In this document: in pieces, positions 10,986-22,990 of the stretch
How positions within the stretch are numbered: the first letter of the stretch is position 1
Layout: every line of letters starts with the position of its first letter
NCBI GenBank assembly: GCA_958295665.1
Contig: OY282558.1
Coordinates: 116,240,838-116,304,837 of the forward strand
Direction of reading: 5' to 3'
Length of the DNA: 64,000 bases
DNA from: Tipula vernalis
Lineage: Eukaryota; Arthropoda; Insecta; Diptera; Tipulidae
Translations under genes and position numbers: made by a program
The notes under the pieces: generated by a model
Databases searched by the model: none
What the model was told of the DNA's origin: nothing
Seen by the model: only the letters and a program-made list of their open reading frames with translations

Positions 10986-13229
10986 CTTTAAAACAAGGCC
11001 GGGCTCTACCATTTCGAAACTCGGGGCAGGTAATAATTGGGGCCCTTAAACAACTGTAAACCTTTTAATTAATGGCAGTTAGAGATGACGCATCGTAATG
11101 TTATGCGCTTCTTATATTTTTGAGTAGCTGACGGATATTTAAGGTCCTTCAAGGCAATCAATGATGCATGTTCTTCAAATTTTGCGATTTTATTGAAATC
11201 GTATTAACTATTAATGGTCACGTTTGGGCTAAGTATAATAAACTTAACTAGTCTCTTGAATGTTGTTATTCAGATGTCGCTATTTCCGTAATCATCCGTC
11301 AGCGTTCAAGTGTCTCACGATACCCAAATTCGGAAATGCGGTTAGTTCATGCTCTCTGCAGCATTAGGTTGAAGGTATTAGTACGAAATCTCAGCACGTC
11401 CTCTCATATCTGTATAGTTGAGAGTTAGCAAATTACCAACATTTTAAGGACAAAACATTCCGAAATGTAGAATGGGAAGATCAAAAATCCTTTTTCTATC
11501 CAATCCCCATCCAGATTCAAATACATACACATTTTTTTGAGAAATGTACAAGCCCCACCTTCAAAATAAACGGTTGACTTAATATTGATGAATTTTTGAT
11601 TCTTTCCATGGTTTTCCATTTCTCGCACACCCAATGTGTTTCCGTGAATCGGTAAATATATTTACTAACAACGAGAATGACTCATTCATTAGTAGAGACA
11701 ACTGTCGGCAGTAAATCACAGCCTTTCTTGTTGAATCTGCTGCCATCTATGAACGACTACTCTGAATTAATAACCATTTAAAACATTTGAAAATTCAGAA
11801 ATAATTTGTCCTAAGGCACACGGCAAGCCGAATTTTTAAATAGACAATAAGCAATGTATATATTTTACCTATTTAGGAGTATTTTGAGTAAGATTTAAGA
11901 CAACCAAATGAACAAAGAAACTTCATACATATTTGATTTTTTTCTTTCGATAAAATTCACTTGGTCGCAGTGTGGTCTAGTGGTTTTATGGGTTCCTGGC
12001 ACGTAGCTATACTTAGTATAATTATTAAGGAGCACCATTATTAACAAAATTTATAAGAACTAATTGACGTTTAATCTTCAATTCCACTATGCTACAATAA
12101 GAACGTGTTCAAAAAATCCACGATACTTCACTCCACGCTTTTTAAGCGAATTTCATAATCAACTCCGTTATAATCTTTTTCGGTGTTCACGTGATGGTTT
12201 TTGCGAAAAATAACACTCCACTCCGCTCCACGTGAAAATTATACTGCAAGAGCGCAAAATGAATTTTTCGTTAAAAATGAAAGTTGAGCTGATGATACAA
12301 AACAAAATATGCACAACAATTATAATTTGATAACTTTTGTTAATTCAGAAATATTCTGATTATTTCAAAAACAGCAATTCAATAAGCCCATACTATTTTA
12401 ACGAAAAAAAAAAACTTTCAGGTCAAAGCTAATGAAAAGGCCTAAATTTCGAAATTTTCAAAAGTTGTTTTGAACATTGTTTTGAAGCCAAAATGACGTA
12501 TTTGTTAACCGACGCAAATTATTAATGAAAGCGGATGATCGGAATCATTCAGAACCTGTAATCTGCTCTTTTATTACTACGACCTATATAGCAGTTATAC
12601 CAATACAAATAAATCTTTTGTTGGGCCATGTTTACTTAATATATATTGGCTGACGCTACATCAGTGAAAAGAATAAAAAATTTTAGCACTTAACAATTGT
12701 CAAGTTTCTAGGCTGCTATTTATTCAATAATTTGCTAATACATTAATTTGACTCTTTCGCCCCTGTACCAAGAACGTCTTTTCGAATTTCAACCATCGGT
12801 GATATTTTGAATCTGCATTTGTTTTATAAACTGGAAGCTTTGGTCTAAAGTATTGATTTTGAGCAACCGGATTAATGTGCAACTGAATATGTAGCACGCC
12901 TATTGAACTCGCCTGAATGTGTAGCACGCCTATTGAACGCGCCTAAATTACAGTTTAAAAATGGCGGGCACTTAAATAATAAATGTTTCTCCTTATAAGC
13001 ATAACATGCAAAATAATCACAAAATGCAATTTTTGTAGCGCGCTGTGAGGATTGTTTCACCATACATAATTTCGATAATATGAATTCGCTGTATAATTAT
13101 ATTGTTGGCTTGAATAACGCATGAATTGTAATGCTTGTGATGCGCTTACGTTCAACATTACTTGTGATAGGTAGTTATTATTGAAGATTTATTATTTAAA
13201 ACAATGTGTGTATCAATCATTAAATGAAC
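10986..13229. other. No gene recognised; small tandem duplication inside
   Basis: Mostly AT-rich DNA between the two oppositely oriented CTCAAC arrays. A 30-bp direct duplication (gaatatgtagcacgcctatt...) lies at 12,885-12,914 and 12,915-12,944, differing at a few bases. Near 11,965-11,985 the sequence tggtctagtgg resembles a pol III A box, but no matching B box was found. Confidence 0.45.
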
Positions 13230-14345
13230 CTCTTAAATAAATCTTCAGCTCAACCTCCAACTTAGTTTACAACGCAATGCAATCCTAAACGCAATCACCA
13301 ATATAACCACCAACCCAACCCCCGAATCACCAAATAAACCCCAAATCAACTTTCAAATCAACCCTTAACCTAACCCCAAATCAACTTTTAAATAACTCCT
13401 TAACCGAACAACTCACTTAACTGCATCGCTAGCTATACCTTAACTCAACATAAACTCAACTCAGCTCGAACCAAATCTCAACCCTATACTCAACTCCACA
13501 CTTAATGATCAACCCAACCTCAAAATTGACTCGATTCGAATGCTACATGAGTGTATGAACTCAACTTAAATCAGCTCAATCCAACAACCCACTAAATCTT
13601 ACCATAAGCCCGTCCTAAAATTAATCCCTAACCGAACCCCTCTCTTAAATCTAACTCAAACCTTATTCAACCTTAATTCGAGCTCAACTCAACCCAACTT
13701 TAAAATCCACAATAACTCAACCCGAATTTAACTTTCAACTCAAACCTAAACCAACACTTAACTCAAACCAAACTCAACGTTTAACTCAAATCCTAAATTA
13801 ACACCGTTCGAAAACTTCATCCCTATATGAACTAAACTAATTCTAATTTCCACTGCAACCCCGACTCAATACATAAACAAATCTGCAGTGAACATCCCAA
13901 AATACACCCCTAGAGATAATACGTGTGTAACTCAAGCTAACTTCCAACTGAACTACCAACTTTCCCTAAATAAACCCATTTCTGGACCTCTCATTCAACC
14001 CCAACTCAATCATTAACTTAACTCCCAACTAAGCCCTCAACTCCCAACTAAGCCCTCAACTCAACCTCAAACTTAATCCCTAAAACTAACACAGTACGAA
14101 ATGTGTTTATGAACTCAACTCAATCCTAATGTAACTTCTCGATTCCATAATCAAAATCAACTTAAAACCAAACTCAACGTTCAACTCAATCCTCAAATCA
14201 ATGCGACTCGAAAAGCTACATTTTTCGTAAACTCAACTCAAAACAACTCAAGCTACCAACTCAACCCTAAACACAAATAAATTTCCACTCAACTCTATCG
14301 CAACTCAACTTTAACTTAACCCTAACTAAATAACAAATGGAACCC
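13230..14345 (+). repeat. Degenerate CTCAACCC/AACTCAAC tandem array
   Basis: Roughly 1.1 kb of short, diverged units such as aactcaaccc, aaccccaact and actcaactc, with interspersed longer-period similarities (for example cgaatgctacatgagtgtatgaactcaac-type segments recurring several times). It is the inverted counterpart of the array at 10.3-11.0 kb. There is no open frame of note. Confidence 0.8.
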
Positions 14346-14489
14346 AACTCAATCCCCAAACCAGCATTTATAATTAATCAGCTGATATACCAGGTGTCAC
14401 CCGACAGACGAAATCCCATATTGTCAATGTCATTGAAATTTGATTGACATACCTCTAAATTCGGCTTTTAATGTCAGAAACCTGCTTAT

Positions 14490-14690
14490 AATCGTACCAT
14501 CCTACCATCACCATCGTAACATTATCTAAAATCATACCATCATTGAATCATACGATCATAATGTAATCATACGGTCAAAACCACCATACCATCATACCAT
14601 TAAACTATTATATCATCGTGACCCTACAATATCACATATATCATTATACCATTACTCCGTCAAACTTCATACCATTATACCATGACAAAG
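14490..14690 (+). repeat. Degenerate ACCATCAT(A) array
   Basis: Repeats of accatcataccatc with much divergence fill about 200 bp. A longer array of the same unit occurs at 22,985-23,440, so this simple sequence is characteristic of elements in this window. Confidence 0.7.
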
Positions 14691-15130
14691 TGACCTTTCT
14701 TAAGTCTTAAACAAAATTTGTGTTTAGTTTAGTTTAAATCGGTCAAAGCTTGTGGATTTGTTTAAATACCACACACAAATGCATACGTACATACACACAA
14801 ACACTCACTTTATAAACATAAATTACTCATCTGCTCACTAAATCCTAATCCAACCCCAACTCAACTCCAACTCAACCCCAATTCAACCTGCTAATGGAAC
14901 CCAACTCAACCCCAATTCAACCTAAAAAATGGAACCCATCTCAATCGAAAACTCAACGCTCAACTCAATCATCAAACCAGCATTTATAAAAAAATTGGTT
15001 CACTGTCCACAAAGTTTGTTGCTTTTTCGGACTTGGAGACTTTTCAAACGTCGAAAAAAGTGGTTGTGGACCAACCAAATGTTTGGTCATTTTTGACAGG
15101 ATTTCAATTGTTTGAAAATTATGATATCTA
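14690..15130 (+). repeat. Dispersed repeat, copy 2
   Basis: The block gtgacctttcttaagtctta, the tail gtggatttgtttaaata, a short CTCAACCC array (14,840-14,965), then caaaccagcatttata, cgtcgaaaaaagtgg and tttttgacaggatttcaat recurs in the same order at 30,790-31,545. The shared order over about 450 bp shows a common ancestral element rather than chance low complexity. I could not identify its class and see no protein domain. Confidence 0.65.
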
Positions 15131-17904
15131 AAATATGAACCAAAATCGCGTTGTACACGACAAAAAGAAAAACATTTCAGATTACCACTTTCACTGTTAC
15201 ACTCCGCCCATAAGCCATTATTCAGACCCGGATAATTTTTCCTGATTTAATTTTTTCTTGTCATTGGCGCCTTGAACAGTTTCTTTTGTTATGCTTATCT
15301 TTTCAGGTTATTTCAAGGTGCTCTAGTAACCACTAATGCGAAATATTCTTGGCCCGAAACACTTACATGAACAACAGCTGAAATTCACACAAGATATCAT
15401 CATTTCATTAATATAGTGCATTTTGGCCTGAAAATGATAAAAAAATTGTCACCCTGCTGTACGTTCTGCGATATTTTATTATGTTCATCTCAAAATACGT
15501 GTGTCCCACACAATCCGAAATTCTTCTCTGATCTTCAAGAAGACCGGCATCTATTATTCCAAACATCGGTTTGGATGTATTCTCAATTTTTATTTTGTTG
15601 CGCTCACCGCTTAGAATGGCTGCTCAATAGTAAGTGACAGATGGCTTATTGCCTTCTAATTTTCCCTATATGCTTCGTCCTAATATTGATTGGAGTTGTA
15701 ATGTGATGAACCTGTATTGACTATCGTCATTTATGTAGCTTTGACATCTCTTAAATTTTGAATGATTTTCGCCTTACTTAATGTAAGTTTAATCCAATTT
15801 TTACGGTTTTTTGTTGTTACGGAGTGAATACCCCCTTATGGATTTTTTTTTTTTTTTTTTGTAATATGCTACCCGGGTGATTTTATATATTGATTACGAT
15901 TTTCGCGCGCTTTAGGTGATTTCCAAATTTATCATCTCTCTGTTTCGGTCTTAAATAATAAGACACAAACAACAACAACCATAAATATAAATAAATAATA
16001 ATTTATTATTTGTATTTTATATTTTGAAAATTAATATTTTTATTTGTTAAGAACACGCAAATAATATTTATAAATATTGTGATACAAGATTATAAACATT
16101 TAATTATTATAAATAAATGTGTACAACAACTTTTGTTTTTTTTTAATAAAGTAAAAAGTGTCATAAACAAATTAATACAAAAATGAATTGATAATAATTA
16201 AATTGGTTGGTTTAATTGATTTTTTATAGCTTTCTATACTCTATAATAGCTATACTATGTACTACCACCATTAACTTGCGTAATTATAATTAATTTGAAT
16301 ATTGTAGAAATTTATGAGAGACAGCACAATAAACTATATAATAGTCTGGTCGATATAGACTGGTTATTTGACTCGTATTTATGCGATATATGTATATATA
16401 TAGAGATAATTAAAATTGGTAGCTAATTCCAATGTTCGTGGCTCTTTTATTCAAATGTCAGTTTAAATTAGCATTCAAATTTAATATATTTCTGCACGTC
16501 GTAAATATTCTTCTTGCACATTTTAGTACATTTTCCTCGGCCAGACATAAAAAAAGAAAAATCGTTTTTGATTGATGCTCCCGATTCGCCGACTACCGTA
16601 CATGTAATACATTTTGCTTTAGTTGATTGTAATGCACTACCAACATATGCAAATAATTTTAACTTCTTATACATACATATATACGTATACATTAATATGT
16701 ACATAAATTTGGTTGGTCATTTTAAATATGTTAATTTTTTTATATATTTTCATAAACTACGCTTTTTGAACTCTGACATAAATTTTTATTTCTTTTGATT
16801 TCGATTTGATTTGTTAACCAACCAACCAACAAACCAAAAAAAAAAAAAACGAAAACGTTGAAATTTAATTTTTTGTGTGGTCCATAACTCGGCATCCACA
16901 CAACACAGCGCGCAGCAAACAGACAAAAAAAATTCTTTTCGGTTGTACAATTTTATTATACCGTACATACACATTACAACAACCTTTTTGTTGTGCGGCT
17001 GGCTGTTGTTGTTCTTGTCTTGCTGTTGTTAGTTCGAAAATGATTGAAATATTTGTGTGAGTTGGGGCTTACTTATTCATTAATGTGTGAAAATTGCTTA
17101 TGTTTCTTCATGTTAATTATGAATTGGGGTTTTGTTATTCTTGTTGTTGTTGTATTGCTTTTGTTAAAACAAAACACTTTGGATAGAGTTTATATAAGGT
17201 TAAAAATAGGTTAAATAATAATTTTTGGGGGTCTGTGAATTTATAAGAATATAAGTTTGCTCTTTTTTTTTTGTACGATTAATTTATTGGCGATGTTGGG
17301 CTTCCGTCGTCGGAGGGTGTTTTTAATTTTATTGTTTTGGAATCTCTAAAAACTTTTCAATAAAAAAAAAAAAATAACTGTAAAAATTCGAAAATTTTTG
17401 GGATTTAACCAAATTCTAGTTTTAAGCAGTGCGCCGCGTAGTCTATACATGACGTAACTACTCAATTGTCTACCCGTGTAGACAACGTATGAAGACAATT
17501 CAAAAATGGCATAGATAAAGTAGACAATGTAGGCATGTGAAGTTAGCCTAGGATTTTATCCAAGAAGTGGTTGTGGTTGTTGTTATCTTTGTATACAGTT
17601 CCTAATATGGAATGGAAGCCCGAAATCAAAGATATAATAGATTTTCAAAAGGTTTGAACATCTTTGTTAACAAAAGAAGGACATCAGGTATATGACTTCT
17701 TTTCTAAGGGATACGAAGAAACACTGAAAATAAATTTATTGGTTGGCTTCTTTATCTCTTATTTATCATTTATTTATAACCGACGTTTCGGTGGCTTTAT
17801 TTTATCACCATAAGGGTGAATTATAATAGAAAAAAATTTAAAGTTTTGAAACTTCATAAGGTGATCAAAACTTCGGTCTTGATTAATTCAACTCTTAAAT
17901 CAAT
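15131..17904. other. No gene recognised
   Basis: AT-rich. It contains a T-run at 15,846-15,861, a CAAC/GTTGTT-rich stretch near 16,975-17,035 and a small palindrome (ttgtctacccgtgtagacaa) near 17,466. I see no supported coding exon or element boundary except that the BEL/Pao LTR must end somewhere near the right edge. Confidence 0.4.
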
Positions 17905-18152
17905 CTGTTGAAATGTTGAACGACCAGGAAACCAACCGCAGCTTAAACACCGTTTTTAAATTAACTTATTTTATTAATATACACCGAAATGTAGAATAAC
18001 AAAATACAATGTCTTTTAATATGCTATAGGTTATTTTTTTTATTCCAATTTGTTGAACCACGTATTTCAATTGATTTTTTCTTTATAAGATTTGTTTTCC
18101 CCAGCTTGCAGCATTGGTAAATAATAAAATTATTTTTCACATTCTCCCCCCG
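17905..18152 (-). repeat. BEL/Pao polypurine tract and probable 3' LTR
   Basis: The polypurine tract GGGGGGAGAATG is followed by TGTGAAAAATAATTTTATT, giving the TG start expected of an LTR, at 18,141 on the minus strand. The DUF5641 frame runs into the first bases of the LTR, as is usual in this superfamily. The 3' limit near 17,905 (ending ...TTCAACA) is a guess because no second LTR is available for comparison. Confidence 0.5.
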
Positions 18153-18546
18153 GTCGAGACTGTTGAGAGTCATCTGGGTCGACATCCTTGACATCCAGTA
18201 TTGCAAGTTTTGTCACTGGTCGTTTAAGTGTGCCGTTCGCTGTTTTTAATAGACATTGTCGTACCTGGCCATCTTTTGCTGGGTATGTTTCAATAACAAT
18301 AGCTCTCTGCCATTCATTACGGTGATTTTCGTTTATTATCAAGACGAGATCATTCTTAGCGATAGGTTTTACTCGTTTGTACCACTTTGAGTCTGGTAGA
18401 TATTCTCGTATCCATCGGTGGCAGAAAATGTCTGCCATCCGTTGTGAAATTTTCCAACTGTTTTTCAGGATTTGCTCCTCCAGAGGAGCCCAATAACAAA
18501 TGGTTTGGCGTAATTGCTTCGGCTGATTCGTTGTCCAATGGCACAT
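18130..18546 (-). pseudogene. DUF5641 C-terminal domain of BEL/Pao pol
   Basis: A 138-codon open frame, the most intact part of the element, reads HWTTNQPKQLRQTICYWAPL, then FCHRWIREYLPDSKWYKRVK and KNDLVLIINENHRNEWQRAI, WQ-ARVIE-YPG-DG-VR-- (IETYPAKDGQVRQCLLKTANG) and RPVTKLAIL. This matches the DUF5641 module that follows the integrase core in BEL/Pao polyproteins (W--EYL--L--R--W; GD-V-I---N-P---W--G-I---). The module has no known enzymatic role. The stop lies in the first bases of the 3' LTR. It directly follows the integrase with a short overlap in another frame. Confidence 0.85.
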
Positions 18547-18559
18547 AGGTGAGGGGGCG

Positions 18560-19620
18560 TTAATTGATGGAACTCTCAGCTTCCATCAAGAAGCATCTCA
18601 ATGTTTCACGTTCTGGCATAGCATGTCTGATGTTCGTTTTGACGGATTTAACGAGGCGTTCCCAACAACCGCCCATGCCCACGCCACAGCGCTGCTGGAG
18701 TATTAAATCTCCACTTAATGCGAACGAAGGTTTTCTGGAGATCTTTTTCATTTTTTTTCCATGTGCGTTGTAATTCGTTGTTCGAGCCATGGAAATTTGT
18801 ACCTTTGTCGGTCCATATTTCAAGCGGTTGACCGCGTTGTGCAATAAAATTACGTATTGACATAATGGAAGAGTGAAAATCTAATGAGTGTACAATCTCA
18901 ATATGAATTGCGCGAATTGTCAGACATGTGAAAAGAACGCCCCACCTTTTTTCAACAACCTACTTTGACTTCGAGAGGCCCGAAGAGATCGATTCCAGTA
19001 TACGTAAACGGAGTAGTGTGTGTTGCTAGACGTGATATAGGGTGATCGGCCATTATTGGCACCCTTGGCTTTGCACTCATGAGTTTGCACATATTGCATT
19101 CCTTCCGAAGTTTCTGAAGAAATACGCGTAATCGAAATATTACCAAACGTTGTCGTAATTCATTCACGACGGTTTCATGATTTTGATGGTCTTCGTCTTC
19201 GTGGTAGTATCGAACCAATAAAAATGTTATCCAATGATCGGTTGGCATGATGATGGGATATCGTGTATCAAACGGAATCGATGTATCTTTTGAGAGCCGT
19301 CCTCTCTGACGTAGGATATTATTTTCATCCAGAAACGGTGTTAGTTGAAAAAGGAGGCTGCTAGTTTCCAATGCCGTATTGGGATCTTGTTTTAGTTGGT
19401 CGATTTCACGAGCGTAGATAGCCTCTTGCGCATATCGATATATTTCGTTTTCGGCGTTCGCAATTTCAGTTGGATAGATCGTATCTTTTTTGGGCGGTGA
19501 TATTTTATGACGTGCAATATCAAAAAATAGACGCATCCATTTCGAAAATCGCGTTGCTATTGGAGTGATTGTTGACGTTTTCGTCGGAACGTGAAGCATA
19601 ATTGGCATAATCTCTTCCAA
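18560..19620 (-). pseudogene. BEL/Pao integrase
   Basis: 19,620-18,952 encodes a leader, then FDTRYPIIMPTDHWITFLLV and YYHEDEDHQNHETVVNELRQ with KLRKECNMCKLMSAKPRVP, the H-H-C-C zinc-binding region and its x2C pair. The core begins at PFTYTGIDLFGPLEV (first catalytic Asp in GIDLFGP). After a frame change, 18,863-18,648 has LEIWTDKGTNFHGSNNEL (second Asp, TDKGTNF). An overlapping frame, 18,844-18,560, has GMGGCWERLVKSVK, containing the catalytic Glu (WERLV), and ends in SSIN. All three catalytic acidic residues are visible, but the frame is broken at two places. The enzyme family inserts the cDNA. Confidence 0.85.
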
Positions 19621-19639
19621 TTCCTGGGGTGGTGAATGA

Positions 19640-20230
19640 TTTTCTTCTACTGGCCACTTTTCTTCGGGTTCAAGAAGAAAGGGCGGTCCTTCAAACCACC
19701 GACTGTTGATATAAATTTCGGGATTCCCCTTTCACTTTGTTGCTTCGTCCGCGATGTTGTGGTTTGTTGGGACCCAAAACCATTGATTGGCATTTGTGGT
19801 TTCTAAAATTTCGGATGCCCGAAAAGCCACAAATTGGCGATATCTTCGATTTTCTGGTCAGATCCAACATAAAACGTTTCGTGAATCGGACCAGTAAATA
19901 ACTTTACTCGGTTTGACGGTGTCTGAGTCTAGAATCCATTTGCTTAATCGAGTTCCCAATACTGCGGCTTACAATTCTAGTCTGGGAATTGAAATTGGAC
20001 GTAGTGGTGCGACTTTTGTTTTAGCGCTGACCGAGACAACACCGGATACCATTCAAATTTTGGACTCGGAAGAACGCAACAGCTGCGAACGCATTTTCGC
20101 TTACCATTACATGCAGTTGCACTGATATTGGTGTTTCAGAAAAGTGACATCGTGGTATGCGAATATTCTCTAAGAGGGGAAGACATTTGATCCACTGGAG
20201 CCACACGTATCATAGTGTTCAGAAATGATT
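19640..20230 (-). pseudogene. BEL/Pao RNase H region, degraded
   Basis: The frame from about 20,206 reads WIKCLPLLENIRIPRCHFSE, then SVQLHVMVSENAFAAVAFFR, matching the Pao-specific segment before and within RNase H (LP-L--I-IPR ... LHVFCDASE-A-AAV-Y-R). The CDA triplet containing the first catalytic Asp is replaced (LHVMVSE), so activity is not expected. Further fragments in other frames (ICGFSG-, [11 protein letters not shown]) fit the later part of the domain up to the integrase. Indels make exact limits uncertain. Confidence 0.65.
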
Positions 20231-20313
20231 GGTTCATCCACCACGTACCGAGGACGCGAGCTTCACTTTCGCCACCTAAATTTAGATTTCTTGGTTCATG
20301 TTCAGCGGATCCA

Positions 20314-21106
20314 TTAATTTGTTGAAGAACATTTTGCGAGTTGGAGATAAATTTTTGAATGAAAAATCCACAATTGAATACGAACGATATCTTTGATGAT
20401 CTTGACAGCTTCTTCTTCTATACTAAAACTAGACAACCAGTCGTCCACGTAGTGATTTTTGACGATCCCGTTAACAGCTTCTTGGCATTCCTCTTGGAAT
20501 AGCATTGCGTTTTTGTTCTTGACGAACTGGGCTGAGCTCGGAGAACAACATGCACGAAATGCTCTAACCGTTAATACGTATATATCAGGTTTGTCGATTA
20601 AACTTGGCCAAAGAAATCGTTGGGAGTTTTAATCTGATTCTCTTATTTTACCTGATGAAACATTTCATGAATGTCACCCGATATCGCGTTTGGATACTCT
20701 AGAAAACGAAGAATAATTTCGGGGAGCGGTGAGAGTAAATTTGGACCAGGCAAGAGAATAGACTTGAGTGATGTTTTTTGACCTCCGCTGCAGCATCCCA
20801 AATGATTCGTGTTTTTTCCGTTTTGTTCGAATTCTTGACGGAGAAAACTGGTAAATACCAGGTTCTATCATTTGTGTCATCGATTTCCGTTTGTGACAAT
20901 TTGTGCGCGTACCCACTTTGAACGTACTTTGAATAAATTTCGTTGTTCAGAATAACGGCTGTATCAGGTTCACGAATCATTTTGTTTTTCAAACTTGCAC
21001 AATGACGAATTGCCATGGGCATGCTATCTGGTAATTTGACATTCTCGTATCGCCAGAGAAGTCCTGTTTCATATTGATTACCGATTTTCCGTGTTGTGTT
21101 TTCCAT
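20314..21106 (-). pseudogene. BEL/Pao reverse transcriptase, frameshifted
   Basis: 21,106-20,699 reads GLLWRYENVKLPDSMPMAIR, YVQSGYAHKLS and WYLPVFSVKNSNKTEKTRII, matching the Pao RT start (GLLWK ... LP--- A---L) and fingers region (WYLPHH-V----K--K-RVVFDAAA, here IIWDAAAEVKK). A frame change follows. 20,505-20,314 carries the catalytic motif NHYVDDWLSS (YVDD) intact, then a helix and LWIFHSKIYLQ. The enzyme copies RNA into cDNA in the particle. The middle of the palm (motif A and the SxxxQ region, about 20,500-20,700) is scrambled by several indels. Confidence 0.83.
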
Positions 21107-21155
21107 GATGGTGCTCTTTCATCTTCTTTCGATTCGGGTAACTTTGTTGATCAAG

Positions 21156-22232
21156 CTACACCGAAGTTTTCGATGGAGAAAAAGTCTTTGACAATATCGC
21201 GAAGTTCATCATTTGGTGTAGATGTTCGTATTTTGTGATGTCGATAGGGGTCGACTGTCTTGGAAGCTCCAATGATTTCACGGTGTATACGTCATCCATT
21301 TGATATTGTTTCGGATTACAGATACCAGAAATTTTAAAAGAAGTACGCAAGCTCTTTATTTCGGTTCGTGTGTTTCCGCCGGTCCATTTTAATTCGTGAT
21401 CTACGGTGGGGCCTTTCAATTCCAGTTGTTTGGCCAAATTTTCATCGATCATTGTTACGTGTGAACCTTCGTCGAGGAAAGCGTATGTTTTGACACTAAG
21501 CTTTTTGCCGAACAGAACCACTGGGACCACTCGCGAGAGTATTTGCGTTGCACCGTAATGTGTTGCGTGCATTTTCGAAGTGGAAGGCACATGATTTGAG
21601 CACATGTTTATTTTAGTCGATGAACTTTCATCTTGTGATTCAATCGGCATTGATGTTGATTGTGTTTTTGGCGACGATGTTGTATTCGATGACGATGGTG
21701 TATTGTTTATCGGTTCATCGGAATGAAGATTTGGGTTGTGTAAGAGATAGTTGCGTTTGCGCGGACAACCATTCACATTACAAATTTTATCGAAAGCACA
21801 TTTGTTACGATGATTATGTAAACATCTTTTGCAAAGTTTATGTTTGTTAACAAATAACCAACGATCGGCTGGTTGCATACTCTTGAACTTTTTACAATTT
21901 TATATTTCGTGTTCGTTGTCTTTACAAACAATACAACTGTTTTTGGATTTTTCGGTGGTCATGACGGTATATGCTGCATGTTGCCGTACTTGACCATCGG
22001 AGTGTTTCGATTTTGAAGCATGCGATGTTGCCAGTTTCATCATAATCACACTACCGGCTCGCTCGGCGAAATCATGCAAGTATTCGTTGAACGTTGATAA
22101 ACTTACAATTTGATGATTCTGCTTGATGGTGGCCGATTTCATTCTGCAAACCGCAGGTAATTTTCCGGCCAATTCTTTGAGAAGTGTCGGATTTATGCTG
22201 TGTTCAGACCACAGACTTCGATGATTATGCAT
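21156..22232 (-). pseudogene. BEL/Pao gag C-terminus with zinc knuckles and aspartic protease
   Basis: Two stretches in the same frame, 22,232-21,900 and 21,878-21,156, are separated only by an in-frame TAA at 21,900-21,902. The first ends gag with HNHRSLWSEHSINPTLLKEL and CIVCKDNEH. The second begins with a knuckle-like series (KLCKRCLHNHRNKCAFDKIC) that prepares for nucleic acid binding. It continues through a Ser/Thr-rich linker to the retropepsin-type motif TYAFLDEGSHVTMIDENLAK, in which LDEGS replaces the commoner LDSGS but keeps the catalytic Asp, as many DUF1758 proteases do. The final part reaches a stop at 21,156 after FKISGI. The protease would cleave the polyprotein. The copy is disabled by the stop. 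Confidence 0.83.
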
Positions 22233-22990
22233 AAATGTTGCACGGTCATTGCGAATTCGACTACACGTTCAAGGTCTTTCGGATGTATTGGTTTTTCGGT
22301 ACGAGCTTGTTCGATAATAGTTTCGGCGATCACTTCGGGATTACCGTACAAAACTCGTAATGTGTTCAACACGTAGGGAACCATTTCCGGAAACAAAAGT
22401 TTGGATTTTACCGCTTCCAATGCTTTTCCTTTCAAACATCTTAATAGTCGATCACCATTTTCTTTATTTGTAAATCGCCCCAATCTTGTCGATTCGACGT
22501 ATGACATGATAAATATGGGCCACTCTCCCGGGTCGCCCGAGAAGATGGGCAAATCTTTTGAGATCACTTCACGATATGCAATTTGTTTCATGGAAACGTC
22601 GTTTTCGCCTTCGTCATCTGAATAGATCACGTTCGTTGTGCTTAGTAGAAAGTCATTTTGATTTGTTGCTGACAACCAAGGGAGTTTGACTGTTGTAGTT
22701 GTAAATGTTCGGTCCGGCCGATTTGTATGCCGTTCCGTGCTGATACTACGCGGTTGTTGGCTATATCTTACAGTTTCTTGTTCTCCTGTTTTCACATCTT
22801 CTGCCCCAAATTTAACATCAGTATTCATGATTGGTTTTTGATATTCTTGTTGCAGTTGTTGCTTGAGTGTTGTTTTTGATGTTTGTGGATCATCCCACGT
22901 GATTTTATGATTTTGGATGACCCACTTTGTCACATTTGTGTCAAAGTTCAAATTACTCAATGTATCTTCGTCGGTGTCATCATACTTGCA
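22193..22990 (-). pseudogene. BEL/Pao gag, N-terminal part (DUF1759-like)
   Basis: An open frame of at least 255 codons has no clear ATG; it continues upstream of 22,960 with the acidic KYDDTDEDT. The motif DLPIFSGDPGEWPIFIMSY, then NKENGDRLLRCLKGKALEAV and LYGNPEVIAETIIEQA, is the DUF1759 capsid-like region of BEL/Pao and related gag proteins (LPxFSGDPxEWPxF). In the family this protein packages the element RNA in cytoplasmic particles. A frameshift near 22,200 separates it from the next gag segment. Confidence 0.85.

Larger units (their letters stand above)
17905..22990 (-). mobile_element. BEL/Pao LTR retrotransposon, degenerate, 5' end missing
   Basis: The minus strand carries, in the canonical order, gag with DUF1759-like region, zinc knuckles, aspartic protease (DUF1758-like), reverse transcriptase, Pao-type RNase H, integrase and DUF5641. 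A purine-rich tract (CCGGGGGGAGAATG, about 18,139-18,152) directly precedes TGTGAAAAATAA, the likely start of the 3' LTR. The outer end of that LTR is not fixed; about 17,905 is a guess. No second LTR is found beyond gag. Instead the gag frame runs up to about 22,990 and then abuts an ACCATC array, so the 5' LTR and leader have been lost or replaced. Frameshifts and stops separate most domains, so the copy is inactive. Confidence 0.88.

Noticed and set aside
11960..12000. tggtctagtgg, an A-box-like sequence
   Set aside because: No B box and no tRNA fold can be built around it.
16540..16600. Minus-strand string MSGRGK, as at the start of histone H2A/H4
   Set aside because: Only six residues match; the following residues (CTKMCKK) do not match histones and no histone fold follows. 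Probably chance, though a decayed histone fragment cannot be excluded.
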